64,000 nt of DNA from Candidatus Roseilinea sp. (lineage in GTDB: Bacteria; Chloroflexota; Anaerolineae; J036; Brachytrichaceae), in the NCBI GenBank assembly GCA_025998955.1, contig AP024676.1, forward strand, positions 2,976,001-3,040,000, in the 5' to 3' direction. The notes under the pieces are model-generated. The model was not told where the DNA came from. It saw only the letters and a program-made list of their open reading frames with translations, and made no database searches. Below, piece by piece: positions 18,752-26,760 of this stretch (positions within the stretch are counted from its first letter, which is position 1; each line of letters opens with the position of its first letter). The translations under genes and the position numbers were made by a program.

Positions 18752-19870
18752 CTACTTCTCCTCGTTGATCACCACCGTCATCCCTTTGCCGACGGGACTG
18801 GGCGTGATGAAGATGTTGACTTTGCGATTGCCCTTGGTGAACTCCATCTGAGTGATGTCGGCAACGCTTTGTATCTTGCCCGCCTTCCAACCGTTGGCCG
18901 GCATCTCCTTCTTGTAGAACTCGATTAGCGCTTCGGCTTTCTCTTCGCTCTGGAACATCGTCATGCCTTCGCGCGTGAAGGCGTTGGTGGCGCTCTTAGG
19001 CATGGGGATATCCGCGGCAGTCGGCTGTGGAGGCGTGCACGCCGCCGGCAGGGTGATTGGCTTCTCTTTGTTGACGCTCAGGATGACGTACTCCATCGTG
19101 AGCTTGCCCTCGACCGGCCGGTTGCGCTTGCTCTCCTCGTCGCCCGGCGCTTCTGGGCCCAACATCGCGGTGTCGCCGGTTGCCTGAAGGGTGAACCTGA
19201 CGACGTAGCCGCCATCGCGCGCTACCCAGATGTTGCCTGTGGCCGACTTGATGCCGCTCGTCAGAAAGGTCTTCGCATCCAACTCGTACTGGTCGGCCAG
19301 GATGCCATTGACGCGGTCGCCCGCTTTCACGAGCCGCACGCCGCGCACCCCCTGAGCGTCGTTAGTGAGGTCCAATATCTCGCTCGCGCTGAAGAGCCCG
19401 CCGAGCATGGGCACCGGCTCGCACTTGGCAGTTTCTGTGCCGAGCGTGCCGCTCATATATGCTACGCCGGAGACCTCGAACATCTCGAGGTTCAAATTCG
19501 GCTGATCGTCAGGCTGGTCTGGCGTCTGCGTCACCGTCAGGATGCGATAGCCCTGCTTATCGGCGGGGAACACCGACTCGACGATGGTATACGACACCGT
19601 GTAGGGTTTGCCATCGGCCAACTTGCCGTCGAACGACCAGGCCAACCGCGCCCGGTAGCTCTTCAGCTTGTCCAGCCCGGCGCGCAGGTTCTTCAGCGTG
19701 ATGGTGCGCGACACAGTTTGCGACGGGTGATCGCCGGCGGGCGCTGTGCCGTCTTTCGCCAATGCCGGCGTTGGCGATGAAGCCAGCATGAAGAGCGCGA
19801 CGCAGATCAAACCGGCAAACAGAATGAGCGACGCGAACGCTTGCAAATGGGAACTTAGGATTTTCTTCAT
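18752..19870 (-). CDS. Secreted LolA/LppX-like protein with extra C-terminal domain
   Basis: A 372-residue protein, start at MKKILSSHLQAF with AGGAGA upstream. The signal peptide runs through LILFAGLICVALFMLA. The middle (about 60-270) alternates strands (LAWSFDGKLADGKPYTVSYT, GYVVRFTLQATGD) as in lipoprotein-carrier folds; a GILADQYELDAK-type segment is common there. The last 90 residues (EALIEFYKKEMPANGWKA) form a separate alpha/beta unit. No lipobox Cys is visible, so it is probably secreted or anchored. Function unknown; fold by eye. Confidence 0.55.
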   Translation of the reverse strand: MKKILSSHLQAFASLILFAGLICVALFMLASSPTPALAKDGTAPAGDHPSQTVSRTITLKNLRAGLDKLKSYRARLAWSFDGKLADGKPYTVSYTIVESVFPADKQGYRILTVTQTPDQPDDQPNLNLEMFEVSGVAYMSGTLGTETAKCEPVPMLGGLFSASEILDLTNDAQGVRGVRLVKAGDRVNGILADQYELDAKTFLTSGIKSATGNIWVARDGGYVVRFTLQATGDTAMLGPEAPGDEESKRNRPVEGKLTMEYVILSVNKEKPITLPAACTPPQPTAADIPMPKSATNAFTREGMTMFQSEEKAEALIEFYKKEMPANGWKAGKIQSVADITQMEFTKGNRKVNIFITPSPVGKGMTVVINEEK

Positions 19871-19994
19871 GATCGTTTCTCCTGACTCAAAGAACGCGCA
19901 ATTCGATAGTCGCTGGCGACCGCGCTGAGCGCACACGGGCCTCCATGACTGCATTACTGCCCATGAATCGTCATAGGTTGGGCATCTCGAAAGC

Positions 19995-21881
19995 TCAGTT
20001 CACCGACGCAGTAGCCTGTGCCGGCGGCGCGCCGAACGGTGGCACCGATGCACCCTGCGACCCGCTGCTCGGCAACGGCGCCATGTCCGCGCCGGTGGTC
20101 TTGTGCGCCGTCACCAGCCGGTAATACAAGCCGTGCAGCGCCATGAGTTCATCGTGCGTGCCTTGTTCGGCGATCTGGCCATCGCGCATCACCAGGATCA
20201 GATCGGCATCGCGCACAGTGCTCAGCCGGTGCGCGATTACGAACGCCGTGCGCCCTTTCAGCAACACGCGCAACGCCTGCTGGATCAGCCGCTCGGTTTG
20301 CGCGTCTACCGACGAGGTCGCTTCGTCCAAGATCAGAATGCGCGGGTCGGCCAGCAAGGCGCGGGCGAACGACACGAGTTGGCGCTGGCCGAGCGAGAGC
20401 CGACCACCGCGCTCCTCCACTTCGTAGTCATAGCCCTCTTTCAGCCGGCTCACGAACGCATCTAGCCCAACCGCCCGTGCCGCCGCGACGATCTCCCCGT
20501 CTGTGGCGTCGAGTTTGCCGTAGCGGATGTTGTCGCGAATCGTGCCGCTGAAGATGAACGGGTCTTGCAACACCAGCGACACCTGCGCGCGCAACGACGC
20601 CAGCGTCACCTCGCGCAGGTCATGGCCGTCAATCAGCACGCGGCCTTCGGTGGGGTCATAGAAGCGCATGATCAGGTTGATGATGGTGGTCTTGCCGGCG
20701 CCGGTCGGCCCAACGATGGCCACCGTCTGCCCCGGCTGCACGTGCAGGTTCACGCCGCGCAGCGCACTTTTGCTGGTCGCCTCATACTTGAAGTGCACGT
20801 TCTCGAACTTGACTTCGCCGCGAACAGGCGGCAGCGGCTTGGCATTCGGCGCATCTTGCACTTCGGGCGCGGTGTCCAGAAATTCGAACACACGCTCGGC
20901 GCTGGCCATCGCGCTGAGCACCTGCGAGTACACCCGGCTGAGCGCGCTGACGGGCGCCCAGAAGCGCCACAGATACTGGATAAAGGCGGTGATCACGCCG
21001 ACGGTGACCAGGCCGGCGTTGAGCTGCACCACGCCGACGTAGACCAGCAGCGCCGTGCCCATCACGCCCACCAAGTCGAACAGCGGCCAGATCAGGTTGT
21101 CCAGCTTGATGGCGCGCACGTTGGCGTTGCGGTTCCACTGGTTGATGCGGGCGAAGCGCGTGATATTGTGCTCCTGCCGGTTGAAGGCCTGCGTCACCCG
21201 CACGCCGTTGATGCTCTCGTTCAGGTTGGCGTTCATGTTCGAGGCGCTCTTGCGCACGTTCATCCACGTCGTCTCGACTTTGTTGCGCAGGCTGCCGAAG
21301 ATCAGCCAGAAGAACGGCAGCGCGGCGAAGCACGCCAGCGCCAGTTGCCAGTTGATGGCCAGCATGATGACGACGATGCCGATCAGGCTGAGGCCCTCGG
21401 CGATGATCATGGTCAGGCCACCGTTGAGCAGCTCGTTGATCGCGCCGATGTCGCTGGTGACGCGCGACATGATCTTGCCTACGGGCCGGTTGTCGTAGAA
21501 GCGCAGGCTGAGCTTCTGGATGTGCGTGAACAGCTCGCTGCGCATGTCGTGCAGCACCCCTTGGCTGACGATGTTGATGCGATGGATGCGCGCGTAGCCG
21601 GCCGCCCACGCGATCAGCCGGAAGACCATTAGCGCCCCGATCAGCCCGACGATGAGCGGAACGTCTTTGTTCATGACGCCCTGATCAATGATGACCGCGA
21701 TGAGCGCCGGCTCCAGTAAGTTGGCGAGCGTGCCGAGCAGGACGAAGGCGCCCACGACGCCCAATTGCGCCTTGTATGGGTTCAAATATTTCAGCATGCG
21801 CTTGAAGTAGCCGTAGTTGAACGGCCGCTCCTGCGCTTCCTGCTCCAGTTCTTCTTCAAATGCTTCGTATGCTGCTGCCAT
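19995..21881 (-). CDS. Half ABC exporter, catalytically complete subunit (YheH/LmrD-like)
   Basis: A 628-residue protein. Six-span transmembrane domain to about residue 340, then the ATPase: Walker A GPTGAGKTT, signature LSLGQRQL, Walker B ILILDEATSSVD and switch IAHRLST. The signature and FARALLADPRIL are typical of the B subunit of heterodimeric exporters. Its likely partner at 26761 carries a Gln in the switch loop. Between them lie ABC-F and three GNAT genes on the same strand. Probably a drug or lipid exporter. Confidence 0.88.
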   Translation of the reverse strand: MAAAYEAFEEELEQEAQERPFNYGYFKRMLKYLNPYKAQLGVVGAFVLLGTLANLLEPALIAVIIDQGVMNKDVPLIVGLIGALMVFRLIAWAAGYARIHRINIVSQGVLHDMRSELFTHIQKLSLRFYDNRPVGKIMSRVTSDIGAINELLNGGLTMIIAEGLSLIGIVVIMLAINWQLALACFAALPFFWLIFGSLRNKVETTWMNVRKSASNMNANLNESINGVRVTQAFNRQEHNITRFARINQWNRNANVRAIKLDNLIWPLFDLVGVMGTALLVYVGVVQLNAGLVTVGVITAFIQYLWRFWAPVSALSRVYSQVLSAMASAERVFEFLDTAPEVQDAPNAKPLPPVRGEVKFENVHFKYEATSKSALRGVNLHVQPGQTVAIVGPTGAGKTTIINLIMRFYDPTEGRVLIDGHDLREVTLASLRAQVSLVLQDPFIFSGTIRDNIRYGKLDATDGEIVAAARAVGLDAFVSRLKEGYDYEVEERGGRLSLGQRQLVSFARALLADPRILILDEATSSVDAQTERLIQQALRVLLKGRTAFVIAHRLSTVRDADLILVMRDGQIAEQGTHDELMALHGLYYRLVTAHKTTGADMAPLPSSGSQGASVPPFGAPPAQATASVN

Positions 21882-21894
21882 GATGGTTGCTCCA

Positions 21895-21957
21895 CCCGAC
21901 TCCCAACTCCCTGCTCACGCATCATGAGACGGGAGTGGGAAGTCGGTAGTGTGAAAT
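21895..21957. repeat. Heptamer array M (about 9 x 7 bp)
   Basis: CCCGACT, CCCAACT, CCCTGCT, CACGCAT, CATGAGA, CGGGAGT, GGGAAGT, CGGTAGT, GTGAAAT. The first units are roughly inverse complements of the later ones. It spans the intergenic gap and the last codons of the GNAT gene. Confidence 0.55.
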
Positions 21958-22451
21958 CGCTGCACCGGTCCTTCCCAGTGTTCGTTGCTCACGATCACTT
22001 CCTCGAATCGGCCGCCGGTGTACCGGCCGATCACCTTGCGCCAGAACGCCTGTGCGTCGGCGCTCTCGTGAATCTCGCCCACCTCCCACACGCCGGGAAA
22101 GCGGTCAAACAATTGCGTCGCGAACCATTCGCCCACACCTCGGCCGCGATACTTACGCAGGATGAAGAACTCCTCCATCAGCCAGTGGCGATCTTCGCCC
22201 GGCCGGATGTAGCTGCCCTCGCCAACATAGGCGAAGCCGGCCCAAACCCCCTGCACCGTCAGCAGGAACGGGTGGAACGCATCGCCGCGCATTTGCCACC
22301 AGCGCATCGGAAAGTCGTCGTCGGTGAACGCACCATGCGCGTCTACGTCGGCGCCGGTCATCGGGCTGAAATCGTGTGCGTACAGCTCGAACAGCGCGCG
22401 CAACACACGCCGGTGCTTCTTGGTCGCCGGGATGATCTCTGCGTTGTCCAT
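21915..22451 (-). CDS. GNAT-family N-acetyltransferase
   Basis: A 178-residue protein. Start ATG 22451 overlaps the upstream stop by one base (TGATG). The acetyl-CoA motif is EEFFILRKYRGRGVGEWFA (R/QxxGxG/A), preceded by WAGFAYVGEGSYIR strands. Third of three adjacent GNAT genes. The last codons are made of heptamer-array DNA (HTTDFPLPSHDA). Substrate unknown. Confidence 0.82.
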   Translation of the reverse strand: MDNAEIIPATKKHRRVLRALFELYAHDFSPMTGADVDAHGAFTDDDFPMRWWQMRGDAFHPFLLTVQGVWAGFAYVGEGSYIRPGEDRHWLMEEFFILRKYRGRGVGEWFATQLFDRFPGVWEVGEIHESADAQAFWRKVIGRYTGGRFEEVIVSNEHWEGPVQRFHTTDFPLPSHDA

Positions 22452-23386
22452 CACCACGCCTTCACCAAAAACGCGCTCATCACGTAGTCCTCAAACCCAA
22501 TCGAGCGATACAAGGCGATGGCGGCCGCGTTGTCCAGACCCGTGCCCACGCTGGCGTGCGTCATGCCGGCCGCCTTCATCCGCCGCAGACCCTCGCGCAT
22601 CACCGCCTTGCCCAAGCCCATCTTCTGAAACGCAGGGTGCGTACCGACCGGCTCGAACATGCCGACTTTGTTGACGTGATCGAGCCAGATGATGCACGCC
22701 GCCGCGCCGCGCCCATCCGGCGAGCGCACGAACAAATTGTGCTCACCGATGTACACCGATGAGTGAAACAGGCCAAGGCTCTTCTGCCAGTAGGCCTCCC
22801 ACGGACGTTCGATGCCGAACGCGCCATGCGTCGCTTCGGCCCGCAGGCGAAAGTCCTCCTCGGTGCGCGCGTCGCACACCGCAAAACCCTCCGGCACAAC
22901 CGGCGACTCCAGTTCGCGCGCCAGCGACTGCATGAAGATCGGCCCACCGGGCTTCTCGGTTGCGACGAAGCCACACGCACCCCACTGCGCCAACGAGGCT
23001 TCGTCCTTATCCGATATCCAATAGTTCGTCAGCTTCGCGCCACCCTTTGCCTGCGCCCGCTCCGTCGCCCAATCCACGCCTTGTCGCAACATCGCTTGCG
23101 CTTGCTCGCTGCCGCGCAGGCTGGGGTGGGCGAAGAAGTCGAACGTGCTGTCGTCCGGCGTATGCACGCACCACGCCAATAGCCGGCCGTCATCCGCGTC
23201 TTCCCACAGGCGCAGGTTGGCGCGGCGGTCATCCTCATTCGGCGGGTAGTAAAACCACCAGTCAATCTCGCCGCGATGCACGTAATACGTGCCGTTGTTC
23301 GCGGCGCGGCCAGCCACCTGCAACCCCTTGATGCTGTCTAGGTCGCGCTCGTCTCGATACGGACGCCAACTCAGTTGTGTTGTCAT
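22451..23386 (-). CDS. GNAT-family N-acetyltransferase (tandem domain)
   Basis: A 311-residue protein, about twice one GNAT unit. The C-terminal half has the active acetyl-CoA site: VGTHPAFQKMGLGKAVMREG and then NAAAIALYRSIGF. The N-terminal half (WWFYYPPNEDDRRANLRLWED) looks like a degenerate GNAT domain. The start overlaps the preceding GNAT stop by 4 bp (ATGA), indicating translational coupling. Mycothiol-synthase-like architecture, but no mycothiol genes are present; substrate unknown. Confidence 0.8.
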   Translation of the reverse strand: MTTQLSWRPYRDERDLDSIKGLQVAGRAANNGTYYVHRGEIDWWFYYPPNEDDRRANLRLWEDADDGRLLAWCVHTPDDSTFDFFAHPSLRGSEQAQAMLRQGVDWATERAQAKGGAKLTNYWISDKDEASLAQWGACGFVATEKPGGPIFMQSLARELESPVVPEGFAVCDARTEEDFRLRAEATHGAFGIERPWEAYWQKSLGLFHSSVYIGEHNLFVRSPDGRGAAACIIWLDHVNKVGMFEPVGTHPAFQKMGLGKAVMREGLRRMKAAGMTHASVGTGLDNAAAIALYRSIGFEDYVMSAFLVKAW

Positions 23387-24420
23387 GGTTCAATCGCCTT
23401 GCGATAGGTGGTATAGCGCTTGACCGCGCGGAAGCCGCATGCCTCATACACGCGCAACGCGCCGGTCAAATTCTCCGTGTCCACGCCCAGCGCGGCTTCA
23501 GTCATGCCCAGGTCTTTGTGCATCTGCAGGCTGAGGGCGATCAGCGCGCGCGCCAGGCCGCGCTTGCGATACGGCCGCCGTACGAAGATGCCCTCGGTGT
23601 AGCCGCGCTTGCGGTTGTATTTCGCGTTCTCGTCTTCGTTGATGAAGTTCTCGACTGCACCGGCGATCTCGCCTTTCTCGACGTCCCAGGCCACGCGGAA
23701 CAGCTCCGGCCTGAACCACTTCCAGTTGATCCAGCCCTGGTAGTTCTCCTCGGTCGGCTCTGTGAAACCCCAGTGGTCTCGGAATGCCTCCACATCGGCT
23801 TCCCACAGCGCGTGCCAGTGCTCAGGCCGGACGGGCCGCACCTCGAAGCCTTCCGGCAGCGGGAAGTGCGGGAGGTCGTCCTCGCCGGCGACCAGCGGTC
23901 GGGTCATCTCGAAGCTGTAGCGAACGGGCGCATAGCCTTCGCTGCGCAGCAACTTCTCTGCCGCAACCTCCGTATCCGCCGCCCACGCGTGGAAGAACCG
24001 CGGCACATCGGTCGGATGACCCTGCGCAACGGCGACCTCGCGAATTCGGCGCTGCATGTGGTGTAACAGCGCGCGCCCAATGCCGCGCCGTCGCCACTGA
24101 GGCGACACACGCGCCGTGTGAACGTAGATATAGTGGCCGGTGGCCTCTTCGCGCCGCCAGTAGTTCTGGCAATAGGCGATCAGCTCGCTTGCTTCGTCTT
24201 CGACGAACAGCATGTCCTTTTGTGGATCGCAGTTCGTCATGTGTGCGAACCAGTTGGCCAGTTCCCCCGGCGTGGTCGCATCGTCCACCTGATCGGCGTC
24301 GGCACAGGCTTGAATAAGCGCGGCCATCTTCGGGAAGTCGCCCTCGCCGCGGAAGCGGCGGAAGACCAAGCCCGCAACCGCCGACGGTTCGGCCAACAGA
24401 ATGTCGTTCTCGATCGTCAT
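23383..24420 (-). CDS. GNAT-family N-acetyltransferase (tandem domain)
   Basis: A 345-residue protein with two GNAT units. The first has TARVSPQWRRRGIGRALLHHM. The second has FVRRPYRKRGLARALIALSL followed by NLTGALRVYEACGFRAVKRY. Both pyrophosphate loops are intact, so both halves could bind acetyl-CoA. The start has AAAGGTG upstream. It heads the three-gene GNAT run that follows ABC-F on the minus strand. Confidence 0.82.
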   Translation of the reverse strand: MTIENDILLAEPSAVAGLVFRRFRGEGDFPKMAALIQACADADQVDDATTPGELANWFAHMTNCDPQKDMLFVEDEASELIAYCQNYWRREEATGHYIYVHTARVSPQWRRRGIGRALLHHMQRRIREVAVAQGHPTDVPRFFHAWAADTEVAAEKLLRSEGYAPVRYSFEMTRPLVAGEDDLPHFPLPEGFEVRPVRPEHWHALWEADVEAFRDHWGFTEPTEENYQGWINWKWFRPELFRVAWDVEKGEIAGAVENFINEDENAKYNRKRGYTEGIFVRRPYRKRGLARALIALSLQMHKDLGMTEAALGVDTENLTGALRVYEACGFRAVKRYTTYRKAIEP

Positions 24421-24515
24421 GGTAGATGTTCACCTTTGACCTGCAGCACGAATTCGCTGCAAGTCGCTTGAAGATGGCATGAAATAGGGCCTGCGATGGC
24501 CCATGCGAGTGAGCG

Positions 24516-26552
24516 TCACACTGCGACGGTCTCCCATCGCTTCAGCGCTTCGTCCAACTCGCGCTGGGCAAGGGCGTATTCGATGCCGAGCGACCTCGCT
24601 TCTTCGTGGCCCTGCACCGACTGTATCGCCTCACCGAGCGCCCTCAACTTCGTTTCCAGCACGGCGATGTGCGCCTCCAATTCCGCAACTTGCTGCCGGC
24701 GTTTCCTTTCGGCATTCTTGCTGCGCTTGTCGCTCACGGCGAGACGGCTGGTCTGCGTCTCTGCCGGCGCCGCCCTCTTCGTCACCAGCACCGCTTCATC
24801 CCGACCCTCTGCCGTCGGGATGGCGCGTGCCGCACGCTGCCTCATCCACTCGGCATAGCCGTCGCGATAGACGTATAGCTTGCCGCTCTCGATGTGCCAG
24901 ATCTGCGTCGCCAGCTTGTCAATCAAGTAGCGGTCGTGCGAGACGAGCAGGATCGTTCCTTCAAAACCCTCAAGCGCTGTCTGCAATTCCTCCTGCGCTG
25001 CAATGTCGAGATGATTTGTCGGCTCGTCCAGCACCAGCAGGTTGGCGCCCTTGAGCTGTAGGATCGCCAGTGCCAGCCGCGCTCGCTCGCCGCCGCTCAG
25101 GCCGGCAACGGGCTTGAAGGCATCGTCATTCGTGAACAGGAACTGCGCCAGGTAGTGTCGCGCCTCGCCATCGCTCATGCGCTTGTGTTTCACGATCTCT
25201 TCGATCACCCGCGCGTTGGCGTCCAGTGCTTCGTGGGCCTGGGCGAAGTAGCCGACGGTCACGCTCGGCCCCAGCTCGATTTCGCCCTGCAACGGTGCGA
25301 TGACGCCGAGCGCTGTGCAGATGAAAGTGGTCTTGCCGGCGCCGTTGGGCCCGATGAGCGCGATGCGATCACGCCAGTGCAGCGTCACATCGCCGGCCTC
25401 GAACAACGCGTTGCCGGGATAGCCCACGACCAGGCGCTTCGTTCGCAGCACGATCTCGCCGCTGCGCCGCGTGACGACGAGTGTCATCCGCAGCCGCTCC
25501 GGTCGCGACGGTGGGCGCAATGCGCGCACGTGACGCTCTGCCTCTTCGTACGTGAATGGGAATGGCACAGTGATGTGCTCGGCGATGTCACTCCAGCGTT
25601 CGTTCACCAGGGCCTCTGCCCCCAGCGCTTCGATGGCCACGATCTCCTTCGTCATGCGGCGCAACTTGCCCTTGACCCACGTCACTACTTTGTCGTTGCC
25701 GGCCTTCACGGCATCGAGGTCACGCTTGACGATGCGCAGCTCATTCTCCAACCGTGCCTTCGCCTGGTTGAAGATGAACACGCTGCGCTCGAAGCGCGCA
25801 TCGCGCTGTTGGGTGTAGGCCGTGTAGTTGCCGCGATAGACCTCAATCCGGCTGCGGCTCATCTCCCAGATGCGATCCACCACGCGGTCGAGGAAGTAGC
25901 GGTCGTGGCTGCTGATGAGCAGTGCGCCATCCCACGCGATCAGCGTTTTCTCCAGCCATTCCAGCGCGTCCACGTCCAGGTGGTTGGTCGGCTCGTCCAG
26001 AATCAGCAAGTCGGGGTGTTCCAACAGCAATCGCGCCAGCAGTGCACGCGTCTTTTGGCCGCCGCTCAGGTGGGCAACCGGTGTATCCCAATTGCTGCGA
26101 TTGAAGCCGAGGCCATCGAGCGTCTGCGCAATGCGCGTCTCGATCTCGTAGCCGCCGCCGTGCGCGAAGCGCTCCTGAAGCTCGCCATATTCGTGTATCG
26201 CCTCGGCGCCGCCATCTGCCATCGCTTCCTCCAGCTCGCGCATGCGCGCCTCGATGGCGTGCAGGTAATCGAACGCACCCAGCATCTCGGCGTAGAGCGT
26301 GTTGGCATCACCTGCAAAAGCGTCCATCGCCTCCTGCGGCAAATAGCCCACGCGTTTGTCCTTCGCCAGGTGCACACTGCCGGCCGATGGCTTGTCTATG
26401 CCGGCCAGCACGCGCAACAGCGTGGTCTTGCCCACGCCGTTCGGGCCGATCACCTCGATCTTGGCATCGGCCGCAACGCTTACACTGATGCCGGTGAAGA
26501 CATCGGTGAAACCGTGCGATTGGCTCAGGTTGGTTGCAGTCAGAATGGACAT
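24516..26552 (-). CDS. ABC-F ATPase (Uup/YdiF/EttA class)
   Basis: A 678-residue soluble protein with two ATPase domains and no membrane segments. Domain 1: IGPNGVGKTT, LSGGQKTRALLARLLL, LLILDEPTNHLD. Domain 2: IGPNGAGKTT, LSGGERARLALAILQ, LLVLDEPTNHLD. A charged linker lies between them, and a C-terminal coiled coil (EAHIAVLETKLRALGEAI) ends the protein. ABC-F proteins act at the ribosomal E site; some give antibiotic protection. Start ATG 26552 chosen over GTG 26564, with AGAGGTG upstream. Confidence 0.93.
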   Translation of the reverse strand: MSILTATNLSQSHGFTDVFTGISVSVAADAKIEVIGPNGVGKTTLLRVLAGIDKPSAGSVHLAKDKRVGYLPQEAMDAFAGDANTLYAEMLGAFDYLHAIEARMRELEEAMADGGAEAIHEYGELQERFAHGGGYEIETRIAQTLDGLGFNRSNWDTPVAHLSGGQKTRALLARLLLEHPDLLILDEPTNHLDVDALEWLEKTLIAWDGALLISSHDRYFLDRVVDRIWEMSRSRIEVYRGNYTAYTQQRDARFERSVFIFNQAKARLENELRIVKRDLDAVKAGNDKVVTWVKGKLRRMTKEIVAIEALGAEALVNERWSDIAEHITVPFPFTYEEAERHVRALRPPSRPERLRMTLVVTRRSGEIVLRTKRLVVGYPGNALFEAGDVTLHWRDRIALIGPNGAGKTTFICTALGVIAPLQGEIELGPSVTVGYFAQAHEALDANARVIEEIVKHKRMSDGEARHYLAQFLFTNDDAFKPVAGLSGGERARLALAILQLKGANLLVLDEPTNHLDIAAQEELQTALEGFEGTILLVSHDRYLIDKLATQIWHIESGKLYVYRDGYAEWMRQRAARAIPTAEGRDEAVLVTKRAAPAETQTSRLAVSDKRSKNAERKRRQQVAELEAHIAVLETKLRALGEAIQSVQGHEEARSLGIEYALAQRELDEALKRWETVAV

Positions 26553-26589
26553 CGTTTCAGGCACCTCTCATCCCCTTTTGGAGGAAACC

Positions 26590-26733
26590 TCAAATCAACA
26601 TCACGCCGTCGTCTTCCGCACCCTCGTGCAAATGCGCAACCCTGCTTGGTGTGCGCCGCTTCAGCACGCCGATCACGCCCCAGACGAGGGCAATAGTCAC
26701 CGCCAGGGCAAACAAGACAATCATTGCATTCAT
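26590..26733 (-). CDS. Small single-span membrane protein (47 aa)
   Basis: The ORF reads MNAMIVLFALAVTIALVWGV, then IGVLKRRTPSR and an acidic tail EGAEDDGVMLI. One membrane helix, a basic stop-transfer segment and a GGAGACGAAG site just before the ATG support a real gene. It sits between the half ABC exporter (stop 28 bp upstream) and ABC-F, on the same strand, so it is probably in the operon. No family recognised. Confidence 0.6.
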   Translation of the reverse strand: MNAMIVLFALAVTIALVWGVIGVLKRRTPSRVAHLHEGAEDDGVMLI

Positions 26734-26760
26734 CTTCGTCTCCTCGTCGCAGAATTCGGC

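Noticed and set aside
20565-21632. 355-codon plus-strand ORF opposite the ABC exporter
   Set aside because: His/Asp/Arg-rich composition and exact antisense position to conserved ABC domains; a shadow frame.
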